Assembly (NCBI RefSeq): GCF_900129545.1
Contig: NZ_FQWB01000002.1
Location: 248,001-312,000, forward strand
From: Flavobacterium fluvii
GTDB lineage: Bacteria; Bacteroidota; Bacteroidia; Flavobacteriales; Flavobacteriaceae
Direction: 5' to 3'
DNA length: 64,000 bases
Under the pieces are notes generated by a model, which was given only the letters and a program-made list of their open reading frames with translations, was not told the origin of the DNA and made no database searches. The position numbers and the translations under genes are program-made. Within the stretch, counting starts at the first letter, position 1. Each line of letters opens with the position of its first letter. Below, piece by piece: positions 18,443-26,733 of the stretch.

Positions 18443-19483
18443 TTAAGTCGACATTCTTCTAATTAGTTGCACGGGTATTATTGATTCTTCATCCTGTACG
18501 ATAGTGTCAGTTTCATTTGTTTTTTTTGTTAATTTTTTCATCAACTCCTCGACTATTTTTTTACCTACTTCCTTAGGAAACTGTTCAATTGTAGTTATGG
18601 ATGGCCTGATGATTTCTGTACGGGAATCATTGGAATAACCAACAATTTTTAACTCTTCGGGCACTGCAATGTTGTGTTCACGGGCAAACTCCAGGACGGC
18701 AATTGCAGTAACGTCGTTTGAAGCGAAAACGGCATCTGGTTTGACTTTGCCTTTAAACATTTTTTCCATTGCTTTTCGGGCATTTTCGTGGGTCAATAAT
18801 TGGTAAAAAATATGGTCGTCATTCTCCGGGATATTGTATTGTGCCAATGCTTTTTTGTAGCCCATAGAGCGACCAATATAAAGATTGGTAGTCAATGGAC
18901 CCGAAATAAGTGCGACTTTTTTGCAACCCAATTCCAATAAATGCTGGGTTGCCAAATAGCCGCCCCTGTAATCATCTCCTTTGACAATAATTGCCTTGTA
19001 GGGCTTGGTGGGTACTCGATCATAAAAAACCAAAGGTGTGTTGCTGTTGACAAACACGTCAAAATGACTAAAATCTTCGGTTTGGAGCGTGCAGGCCACG
19101 ATTAATGCGTCAACTCGTGATGAAAACATGGTATTGGCCAGCTCTTTTTCCATTTGCAAAGAATCACCGGACTGGCTGATGATCAAGTTATATCCAAGCT
19201 TATGTAATTGGGTTTGTATGGTTGTTATTACTTCTGCATGAAAAAACATCGCTATGCGAGGCACAATCATGCCGATGGTATTCGTTTTGTTACTGCGCAG
19301 ACTTGATGCCATAAGATTACGACGATAGCCTAATTTTTCGGCCATATCCAAAACTCTTTTTTTGGTTTCGGCTTTTACATAGTTGCCATTATTTAAGGCC
19401 CTGGATATAGTTGCGGGTGAAAGTTTTAAAGCTTCAGCTATGTCAAGGATCGTATTGTCTTGTTGTTTTTTTTCTTTTGACAT
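18443..19483 (-). CDS. LacI family transcriptional repressor
   Basis: DNA-binding regulator of 346 aa. The N-terminal helix-turn-helix is typical (TILDIAEALKLSPATISRAL, then a hinge with AEKLGYRRN). It is followed by a periplasmic-binding-protein-like effector domain (TIGMIVPRIA, ISGPLTTNLYIGR, DAVFASNDVTAIAVLE). A perfect 16-bp palindrome, ATGAAAACGTTTTCAT, lies 31 bp upstream of the start (19514-19529), so it very likely controls itself and the kduI, DUF4861 and kduD genes behind it. Related palindromes lie at the promoters of the large PL8 gene and susC. The effector is probably a uronate breakdown intermediate (inference). I give no name because several KdgR- and UxuR-like groups look alike. 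Confidence 0.93.
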   Translation of the reverse strand: MSKEKKQQDNTILDIAEALKLSPATISRALNNGNYVKAETKKRVLDMAEKLGYRRNLMASSLRSNKTNTIGMIVPRIAMFFHAEVITTIQTQLHKLGYNLIISQSGDSLQMEKELANTMFSSRVDALIVACTLQTEDFSHFDVFVNSNTPLVFYDRVPTKPYKAIIVKGDDYRGGYLATQHLLELGCKKVALISGPLTTNLYIGRSMGYKKALAQYNIPENDDHIFYQLLTHENARKAMEKMFKGKVKPDAVFASNDVTAIAVLEFAREHNIAVPEELKIVGYSNDSRTEIIRPSITTIEQFPKEVGKKIVEELMKKLTKKTNETDTIVQDEESIIPVQLIRRMST

Positions 19484-19513
19484 GATAAAGAATTAAATTA
19501 ATTCTGCAAATAA

Positions 19514-19529
19514 ATGAAAACGTTTTCAT
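19514..19529. promoter_or_regulatory. LacI operator in front of lacI
   Basis: Perfect 16-bp palindrome ATGAAAACGTTTTCAT centred on the CG step that LacI-family proteins prefer. TGCAAAT and ATTTGCA flank it on the two sides. It lies between the lacI start and any upstream promoter, where a bound repressor would give self-control. Confidence 0.8.
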
Positions 19530-19951
19530 ATTTGCAACTGTTGACAAATTAAAAAAAACATTAAATCAAGAAAAAAAAAGAATTATCTATGATATCACGC
19601 TACTTTGTTGCACTTCAATTCCATCCCAAATAAGTTTAATTTTTAAATGCATAAACAGGTAATCCAGCTTTGATTGTCGATGGCATTTTTATGTTTAACC
19701 CATTTTCTGAAAATTTCCATTTTACCTTCCTTTTGTCTCCTAATCCATTCTTTTTGCCTGAAAATTTCTATAAATATAGATTTTGAAAATAGCAGATCAC
19801 TTTTCTTTTTTGTCGCTTCCATCTAACCCAAATCAAATAATTTTTTGATAATAATATGGGCTGTTAATCAAAATTGGGAGGGAATGATGGTCGACTCTTG
19901 TATTAACTTCTTGAAATGATTCAAACGGAATTTAAGTGTTGATATACAGAT
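19530..19951. other. Long AT-rich intergenic stretch between lacI and the T9SS lyase gene
   Basis: No supported gene in about 420 bases. It contains A-runs and, on the minus strand, a weak AAAAAGAA/AAAAGGAA pair with a 21-bp step (19756-19715) that resembles the tandem boxes elsewhere but has no -7 box at the proper distance. Confidence 0.5.
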
Positions 19952-20049
19952 AAAAAGGAAGAATTTAACCTTAAAAAGGAAGATAGTTTCCTCTTGAAAT
20001 CCTTCATCAGGGTAAATTTGAAATCATCATTTAAGCGAAAACGATTTCG
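19952..20049 (+). promoter_or_regulatory. PUL promoter 1: tandem 21-bp box, -7 box and LacI operator
   Basis: Two direct repeats starting AAAAAGGAAGA with a 21-bp period (19952-19972 and 19973-19993) are followed after 19 bp by TAAATTTG (20013-20020), a perfect -7 box. After 15 more bases comes CGAAAACGATTTCG (20036-20049), a near-palindromic LacI-type operator placed just beyond the expected transcription start. The susC promoter has the same parts at the same distances. The tandem box is the likely site of the hybrid AraC-type regulator (activation); the operator is a block for LacI. Inferred from pattern and spacing. Confidence 0.75.
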
Positions 20050-20100
20050 ATTTTTATGATCTAACTTAACTATTAAACTATTAACTAATTTCAACAAACC

Positions 20101-23100
20101 ATGAAAACAAAATTACACGTCATTTTTATGTTGCTGCTATTTAACAGCTTCATGCCTTGTGCTTTTGCTACCGATTATTACACCGCATCGGCTAATGCAA
20201 CGCTGGCAGGAAACACCGGTGCGGTTAACGCCAACTGGACCACCAATCCAGATGGACTTACCGGCTCAACTTCAGTGACCATTGCAGCAACGGACAATCT
20301 TATTATTTTGAATGGTGGTACAGCTACGGTTACTGCCACTACAAGTATTAACAACGTAACCATCAATACAGTAGGGACTATTAACCATCTCAGTGGTACT
20401 AATTGTAATTTTACCATAAACGGGCTTTTTACCTGGAATGGAACCATAAAACTAACAAACGGAGGTTTTTTCAACGTAAACGGGAATATTGTAGGGAGTA
20501 CAGCCATTCATGATAGTAATAGTACCAGAGGAATTTACGTGGGAGGTACCAACAAAACCATTAGTTTGACCCAGCTTTCAACGGGAGTTATCACTAATAG
20601 CAGTATCAGTGTTGGTATCCTGCTTAATGGAGCTAGTCCTCGTACACTAGTAGGAAATTGCAAGTTGTATAGTCCACTTATTTTTCAGGCAACTACCTGT
20701 TCGTTAGATCTTAATGGTTATAACTTGCAGGCATCTTCCATTAAACAGGGGAATAGCAGTACTCGATTGATAAAAGGGAATGTCAATTCCAAACTTATCA
20801 TTTCGGGGACTAGTGCTACTTCAGGTACCGCCGCCACATTAATTACTTTTGATCCTAATGCAGCGGTTCTTAATGAATTGAGCGTAAATAGCGAGTACTT
20901 GGCCACAGCGGCTGGACCTGTTACTATTAATGGAAATCTTACAGTAAATTCATTGACTTTTGGTACTGCCTCCGGAGATAAGGCAACCAGAAGCTTACAG
21001 GTAAACGGTAGTTTTACATTAGCCAACAATGGAACTATGCGTGTACAAGCGGGAGGTCCCACAGCGGTAACTACTTACGATCAATTAAATGCAACGGGAA
21101 ATATTAGCATAGGGTCATCGACAACATTAAAGGTTGACTTCATTAACTTATATACGACTTCAACACAACCATTTCTCACTTTTGCACAATCAACATCACC
21201 TGGAACTGTTTCGGGAACCTTTGGAACCATTCAAAGTTCAGCGGGTTATACAGGTAATGTCACTTACACGGGAAATACTGTAAAATATCAAATACTTACG
21301 ACACCGGCACCAGCACCACCGCCACCACCATGTCCAATCAGCTTGAATCCTGATTTACCATTGGTGCCTTCTAACGCAGCTGTAGAGGCCGAAATAGAAA
21401 CCATCATCCAGCGTTTTTCCGACTCGTATTTGGGTACTGCCGAACCTACCACCGCTGCACTTGATGCCGCCGTCGCCAGTTATAATGCACTTAACATTTC
21501 CGTGGACGGATATACGATTACTGCTGGAACCGCTGTTACCAGTTATGACCAAGTGGCATTCTTAAAAACCTTTGCCCAATACCTCAAGTTTCATCCTGAG
21601 GATACCAATAATATATTTACCAAAGCCCTTAACACGGTATGGTTGGTATCAGAACGTGTATGTAAAGGAACACTGGCTTTAGACTACAATCAGTATAGCT
21701 ACAGAAATTTTTCAACCCCTGCGATACTTATCCCCCGCATTAAGGACAACCCACACGTGAAAGGTTTGTTTGAAAATGTACTGTACCAACAAAATAATTT
21801 TGACTACATATGGGAACCCCAACGTAGTGAATTTATGAATGTAGACCTTGTGGGGAATACTGGAGTTGTGACCATGGCTTATGTAAAATGGATCGATTCT
21901 GCCGATGAGCGTTACCGTTATATGACAGCATTCAAACGTCAAATGGAAAAATTCATGAGTTTTACACCGGGTACTAATGACGGGTTAAAACCTGATGGCT
22001 CTGCATATCATCACTGGGCAGCTTACCCATCGTATATGTACAATTTAAATTCGGAAGCTAGCATTGTTTATTTTTTAAGACAAACTTCCTTTGAAGTAAA
22101 TAGGGAATCTTACCTTCGTTTAAGGGATGCCATCATGGCACAACTCATGTTAACTAATGATAAGACAACTAGAATTTTAACCTTGGTAGGAAGAAAACCG
22201 GAAGAAATAGCTACTTCGATTAGTAGATTTCAATTCCGCGATATGGCAGTTGCCGGAGGAAGTATTCTGGGAACAGGAGCCTCAGACCCTGTGATGGCTA
22301 CCTATTACAATCGTGTTTGGGGAGGTTATACGCCATTTGGAAATAGTACTAAAGCTTCTTTTAATGAAGGTTATTTTCAGTTTAATCACAGTATGGCAGG
22401 TGTTTATCGCAAAGATGATTGGGTGGTGACATGCAAGGGATTTAATAAAAGTATGTTTGGAACAGAGATCTATCCAGATGCTAACCGTTTTGGACGCTAT
22501 CAAAGTTATGGTGCCGTTAATATTGTTTATGACGGAGATGCTGCAACCGGAAATGGATATGATTATACAACCTGGAATTGGAATTACAACCCGGGAACGA
22601 CGATTATCCGACTTCCATGGGACAAGCTTCATGGCGAAAGAGGCAATGTAGATGAACTGCAACAAAAAAGTTTTGCAGGTTCCTTAAGTTTTATCAATAA
22701 AAATAATGCTTATCTAAAAGCCATTCAGGGGACTTACGGAATGTTTGCCATGGACTTCCAGGAAAGAACTGGCCTGGGATTTGGAACGACTATTGGTCCA
22801 GAAAGTCATAATAGCACATTTACTTTCAAGAAATCGGTATTCACCTTTGACAATATGTTGATTTGCCTTGGTTCAGGTATTGGCAACAACGATGCTGCCA
22901 ATACCACATTGACCACCTTGTACCAACGCAAAGCCTTTGCAGGGAAAGATCAGGTAAATATTGACAGCAATTTATTGTCGACAGGTTCCTATGACAATTC
23001 CTATGACGACACAGCCAACCACTGGATCGTGGATAATTACGGTACCGGTTTCTACGTATTTGCCGGAAGCGGAACTATCAAGCTGACAAAAGCGGATCAA

Positions 23101-25374
23101 CAAACACCGCAACATAACCAATTGTGGTCGGCTCAAAATATTGCCAATAATCCGGTAGGAAACTATGCCATTGGTTATATCGACCACGGAACAACTCCAT
23201 CAAACAAAGGATACGAGTATGTTTGTATGCCAAAAACCACTGCCACAGACATGACCACTTTGGGGAGTCAAATTGATGCCGGAAACAAACCTTATACGGT
23301 ACACCGTAAAGACGAAATGGCTCACATCGTGGAATACAAACCAACCGTTGCCGCAAATTCCATATTTGGATATGCATTTTTTAGTGCGCTTTCCGGTCTA
23401 AACAATACAGGACAATTGACCGGTGCGGACTATCCATGTTTGGTGATGTCACAATATGATAAAGCACAGAAAAGCCTTAAACTGGCGTTAACCAATCCTG
23501 ATCTTGGATTTGTTTACAGACAGTACAATTCATCTGTAAACAGACAAGTAAATATTACCGTAAAAGGGACAAACTGGCAAATTTCGCAACCTAATGTGAA
23601 TGCCAGTATAACAGGTACTGCAAACGGAGAGACTATAATCCAGTTCACTGTTGTGGATGGATTGCCGGTAGAAATTACATTATCACGTGTTCTTACCTCC
23701 CAAACTGTTACTTTTGAGGCATTGCCTACAAAAATAACCACTGATGCGGCATTTGATTTAACGGCTACGGCTTCATCCAATTTGCCTGTTACCTACACCA
23801 GTTCCAATACTGACGTGGCTACAATCAGCGGCAGCAACGTAACTATTGTTGGTAAAGGCACCACTATTATTACCGCAAAACAGGAAGGTGATGATATTTA
23901 TGGAGCTGCCACGGCAGTTGAACAAACACTAACGGTGAACCCTGCGGCACAAACCATTACTTTTGACGCGATACCTGTAAAAGCAATCGGTGATGCTGCA
24001 TTCGATTTGACTGCTATGGCTTCATCCAATTTACCGGTTAGCTACACCAGTTCCAATACTGCCGTGGCTACCATTAGCGGCAGCACAGTAACTATTGTTG
24101 GTAAAGGGACTGCCACTATTACGGCCAAACAGGACGGTGATGACATTTATGGAGCTGCCACGGCAGTTGAACAAACACTAACGGTGAACCCTGCGGCACA
24201 AACCATTACTTTTGACGCGATACCTGTAAAAGCAATCAGTGATGCAGCCTTTGATTTGACAGCTACGGCTTCATCCAATTTGCCGGTTAGCTATACCAGT
24301 TCCAATACTGCCGTGGCTACCATTAGCGGCAGCACAGTAACTATTGTTGGAAAAGGTACCACTACCATTACGGCTTCGCAGGAAGGTAACAACATTTATG
24401 ATGTTGCCACAGCGGCAGAACAAATACTAAGGGTTAATACCGAAGCAACTGTGTCTATAACTTCGCCTTTGGCAGCTGCAACCTATAATGCTCTTGCCAA
24501 TATTACAATCACTGTAAATGCTACAGATGCAGATGGTAACGTGAGTAAAGTTGAATTCTTCAACGGAACAACTAAACTAGGTGAAGATTTAACTGCGCCA
24601 TACAGTTTTGACTGGAACAACGTTGCTTCAGGTTCTTATGCATTAACTGCAAAAGTGACCGATAACAATGATGCTGTTGTAACTTCCACAGTTGTTTCTG
24701 TAAATGTGGTTTGTCCAACTGTACAGTTGTCTATTCCGGATGTGTATGCAATGAATCCTGCCATAGATGATAAAAATACTATTTACCAAGGATACGGGCC
24801 TACATCGCTTACCCTTAATTCATTGGTACAAGGCGACCAAGATTTTACCTATAATTGGAGTACCGGGGCACATACACCATCGATTTCAGTTTCCCAGGCT
24901 GGTACTTATACTGTAACGGTATCTTATGCTGGAGGATGTCAATCTATGGCTTCAATTACTATCAATACACTTGATGTAACTTGTGGTAATAGCAATGACA
25001 GAGTGATGGTCTGTCATAATGGTAAGGTAATTTGTGTGGCACAGTCTGCCGTTCAGGCGCATTTGGATCATGGGGATAAGCTGGGTTCTTGCGATGGTAC
25101 GTCAAAAATGGCAGTTAAAGAGGAAGCAACAAATTCATCCAATTTTACTGTCTATCCTAACCCTGTTCAGGACAACTTTAATGTTGGCATATCATCAAAA
25201 CTAGATCCGAATGCAACAATTGGTATCTATAATATATATGGTTACAAGATTCGTCAGGTTCGTTTTACAGCAGTACCACAAAATGTGTACGCTGGTGATT
25301 TGCCTTCCGGAAACTATATTATAGTTATCCAAAATGGTGTTGAGACTTTTAGAAGTACGATTGTTAAACAATAA
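20101..25374 (+). CDS. T9SS-exported multidomain PL8-family polysaccharide lyase
   Basis: Very large secreted protein (1757 aa). Parts in order: signal peptide (1-24); a Thr/Gly/Asn-rich beta-solenoid-like region (about 25-405); a proline linker (PAPAPPPPP); a PL8 lyase (about 425-1195); three 83-residue Ig-like repeats (1200-1448); another Ig-like and a PKD-like domain; a short Cys/His motif (VMVCHNGKVICVAQ); and a T9SS sorting domain (TVYPNP start, last about 80 residues). The PL8 part resembles chondroitinase ABC: DGLKPDGSAYHHW with His638 and Tyr645 in the His+7 spacing of that group, and RFGRYQSYG with the Arg. PL8 enzymes cut uronate polymers by beta-elimination. It stands alone behind promoter 1 and ends at a strong terminator. 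It is likely surface-anchored or released; the substrate is unknown. Confidence 0.88.
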   Translation: MKTKLHVIFMLLLFNSFMPCAFATDYYTASANATLAGNTGAVNANWTTNPDGLTGSTSVTIAATDNLIILNGGTATVTATTSINNVTINTVGTINHLSGTNCNFTINGLFTWNGTIKLTNGGFFNVNGNIVGSTAIHDSNSTRGIYVGGTNKTISLTQLSTGVITNSSISVGILLNGASPRTLVGNCKLYSPLIFQATTCSLDLNGYNLQASSIKQGNSSTRLIKGNVNSKLIISGTSATSGTAATLITFDPNAAVLNELSVNSEYLATAAGPVTINGNLTVNSLTFGTASGDKATRSLQVNGSFTLANNGTMRVQAGGPTAVTTYDQLNATGNISIGSSTTLKVDFINLYTTSTQPFLTFAQSTSPGTVSGTFGTIQSSAGYTGNVTYTGNTVKYQILTTPAPAPPPPPCPISLNPDLPLVPSNAAVEAEIETIIQRFSDSYLGTAEPTTAALDAAVASYNALNISVDGYTITAGTAVTSYDQVAFLKTFAQYLKFHPEDTNNIFTKALNTVWLVSERVCKGTLALDYNQYSYRNFSTPAILIPRIKDNPHVKGLFENVLYQQNNFDYIWEPQRSEFMNVDLVGNTGVVTMAYVKWIDSADERYRYMTAFKRQMEKFMSFTPGTNDGLKPDGSAYHHWAAYPSYMYNLNSEASIVYFLRQTSFEVNRESYLRLRDAIMAQLMLTNDKTTRILTLVGRKPEEIATSISRFQFRDMAVAGGSILGTGASDPVMATYYNRVWGGYTPFGNSTKASFNEGYFQFNHSMAGVYRKDDWVVTCKGFNKSMFGTEIYPDANRFGRYQSYGAVNIVYDGDAATGNGYDYTTWNWNYNPGTTIIRLPWDKLHGERGNVDELQQKSFAGSLSFINKNNAYLKAIQGTYGMFAMDFQERTGLGFGTTIGPESHNSTFTFKKSVFTFDNMLICLGSGIGNNDAANTTLTTLYQRKAFAGKDQVNIDSNLLSTGSYDNSYDDTANHWIVDNYGTGFYVFAGSGTIKLTKADQQTPQHNQLWSAQNIANNPVGNYAIGYIDHGTTPSNKGYEYVCMPKTTATDMTTLGSQIDAGNKPYTVHRKDEMAHIVEYKPTVAANSIFGYAFFSALSGLNNTGQLTGADYPCLVMSQYDKAQKSLKLALTNPDLGFVYRQYNSSVNRQVNITVKGTNWQISQPNVNASITGTANGETIIQFTVVDGLPVEITLSRVLTSQTVTFEALPTKITTDAAFDLTATASSNLPVTYTSSNTDVATISGSNVTIVGKGTTIITAKQEGDDIYGAATAVEQTLTVNPAAQTITFDAIPVKAIGDAAFDLTAMASSNLPVSYTSSNTAVATISGSTVTIVGKGTATITAKQDGDDIYGAATAVEQTLTVNPAAQTITFDAIPVKAISDAAFDLTATASSNLPVSYTSSNTAVATISGSTVTIVGKGTTTITASQEGNNIYDVATAAEQILRVNTEATVSITSPLAAATYNALANITITVNATDADGNVSKVEFFNGTTKLGEDLTAPYSFDWNNVASGSYALTAKVTDNNDAVVTSTVVSVNVVCPTVQLSIPDVYAMNPAIDDKNTIYQGYGPTSLTLNSLVQGDQDFTYNWSTGAHTPSISVSQAGTYTVTVSYAGGCQSMASITINTLDVTCGNSNDRVMVCHNGKVICVAQSAVQAHLDHGDKLGSCDGTSKMAVKEEATNSSNFTVYPNPVQDNFNVGISSKLDPNATIGIYNIYGYKIRQVRFTAVPQNVYAGDLPSGNYIIVIQNGVETFRSTIVKQ
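23698..24444 (+). repeat. Three near-identical 249-bp coding repeats (Ig-like domains)
   Basis: Within the PL8 gene three units of 249 bp (83 codons) follow in tandem, encoding residues about 1200-1448. Units 1 and 2 share a run of more than 80 identical bases around the block starting GGAGCTGCCACGGCAGTTG (near 23902 and 24151). Unit 3 diverges at its end. The near identity in DNA points to recent duplication or ongoing gene conversion, and copy number may vary between strains. Confidence 0.9.
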
Positions 25375-25388
25375 ATTGCTACAATGAG

Positions 25389-25424
25389 GAGACTGTCCTA
25401 ACTTTTAGGACAGTCTCTTTTTTT
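25389..25424 (+). terminator. Terminator after the PL8 gene
   Basis: Perfect 13-bp stem GAGACTGTCCTAA (25389-25401) / TTAGGACAGTCTC (25405-25417) with a 3-base loop, followed by a run of seven T. Starts 15 bp past the stop codon. Confidence 0.92.
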
Positions 25425-25534
25425 CTGAAACATTCAGGTAATTGTATTGCCTAGGTATTTTAGACCGTCTCCCAAGAGAGCGTTTTATTTAAAAAATAGT
25501 ATCCCCTAATCAACTAAAACCCCATAATTATATA

Positions 25535-26575
25535 ATGAAAAAAATTATTCCATTCCTGATTATTTTTGGATTTTTTGCCGCTTGTAGTGAAGATGAAGAA
25601 AAAGTAAACCTAAAAATGTTTTCTTTCGATACCGACCAGAATTCCTCTTTAATGTTTCAGGATAATGAGCCATTGGAAGTAATGACTTCAGAATCCAGGG
25701 CTTATAACATTGCACAGATTATACGCGTAAAAGCTGTTGATGAAAAAAATATTGAAGTCTCAAATTTTGCCCCTTTCGATATTGAAAATGTCACCATATT
25801 AGCCACTATTGAAGGTATGGGACAGCTGAAACTCTTTCAAATAAAAAAAATAAGGGCACATGCCACACAAAGTATGAAGTACCCATTTTTGGAGGGAACT
25901 ACTCTTTTCTTGGATATGGATAATAAAGTAGTTGATTTATCCCAATATAAAACAAGCGGGATGGATCCGACTAAAATTTCATTTGATTTTACAGGCGATA
26001 GCGAAATTATACTCAGATTGAAAAAACTAAAAGCACTCAAATGGAAAATCAAGTATCATGATTTTGACCCTAATAATGACCCAAATAATAATTGGGAGCC
26101 CATAACGGCCAAAGATATTCGTCGTTTTTCAGGACTGATGATCAATATGGGAAGTGTTTTTGTGTCGGATAAATTCAAACAGGCTTTTTTAAACGAGACA
26201 ATTATAGGCAATGATGGAACAACGGTTTTAACAATGGCCGAAAAGGAGAAAGCCTATAACGATATTCTTGTGCATCCTCGTTTTAACTGTGGTAAGTGTA
26301 CCAATGTATCAGGTTTAGGCGGAGGAGCCACTTTAGGTTATGCCGAACATATTTTGAAGGACTATATAAAAATGGATACAGGAGATATTACGGCACATGA
26401 AATAGGGCATTGTGTGGGCTTCAATCATGATTCGAATATGACTTATTCAAAAAAAATAAATAATGTCAGCACGGGGTTCAGTCCTGTAATGTCAAGGATT
26501 AACAAGGAATTTTTTAATGGAGGATTATTTATTGTAACTCCACAAAACTATTATAAGCCTGCTGATTTTCAATAA
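25535..26575 (+). CDS. HEIGH-type metallopeptidase lipoprotein
   Basis: Probable zinc endopeptidase (346 aa) anchored as a lipoprotein. The leader ends in FAAC with the lipid Cys at 17, followed by acidic SEDEE, a pattern seen in surface-exposed Bacteroidota lipoproteins. The zinc site is His288, His292 and His298 with Glu289 in HEIGHCVGFNH, the metzincin-like HExxHxxGxxH form of the dual-action HEIGH metallopeptidase group. A downstream Met in the stretch after the site (NMTYSKK) could be the Met-turn. It lies between two strong terminators, on its own behind the PL8 gene. A peptidase is unusual in a glycan locus; it might process the large T9SS lyase or attack glycoprotein. Class call strong, role unknown. 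Confidence 0.82.
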   Translation: MKKIIPFLIIFGFFAACSEDEEKVNLKMFSFDTDQNSSLMFQDNEPLEVMTSESRAYNIAQIIRVKAVDEKNIEVSNFAPFDIENVTILATIEGMGQLKLFQIKKIRAHATQSMKYPFLEGTTLFLDMDNKVVDLSQYKTSGMDPTKISFDFTGDSEIILRLKKLKALKWKIKYHDFDPNNDPNNNWEPITAKDIRRFSGLMINMGSVFVSDKFKQAFLNETIIGNDGTTVLTMAEKEKAYNDILVHPRFNCGKCTNVSGLGGGATLGYAEHILKDYIKMDTGDITAHEIGHCVGFNHDSNMTYSKKINNVSTGFSPVMSRINKEFFNGGLFIVTPQNYYKPADFQ

Positions 26576-26658
26576 ATAGAATAAGCTTGCATAAAAGTTC
26601 TCAAACTCTTTATAAATATTACATATTTGCAAAAGAAACTGTAAGTTGCCTCGAATAG

Positions 26659-26695
26659 AAGAGGCTGTCTAAAAGTATGGACAGCCTCTTTTTTA
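26659..26695. terminator. Bidirectional terminator between convergent genes
   Basis: Stem AAGAGGCTGTC (26659-26669) / GACAGCCTCTT (26680-26690), 10-base loop, T-run after it on the plus strand and an A-run before it. It can serve both the metallopeptidase gene and the hybrid regulator gene ending at 26734. The arms resemble those of the terminator at 25389 (both contain GACTGTC/GGCTGTC cores). Confidence 0.88.
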
Positions 26696-26733
26696 TTTGT
26701 AAAAAATAATAAAATTAAATTGTTTATTATGGG

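Noticed and set aside
19715..19756. Fourth possible tandem box (AAAAAGAA/AAAAGGAA, 21-bp step) on the minus strand in front of lacI
   Set aside because: The repeat units match less well and no TAnnTTTG box occurs at the 19-bp distance seen at the other three promoters.
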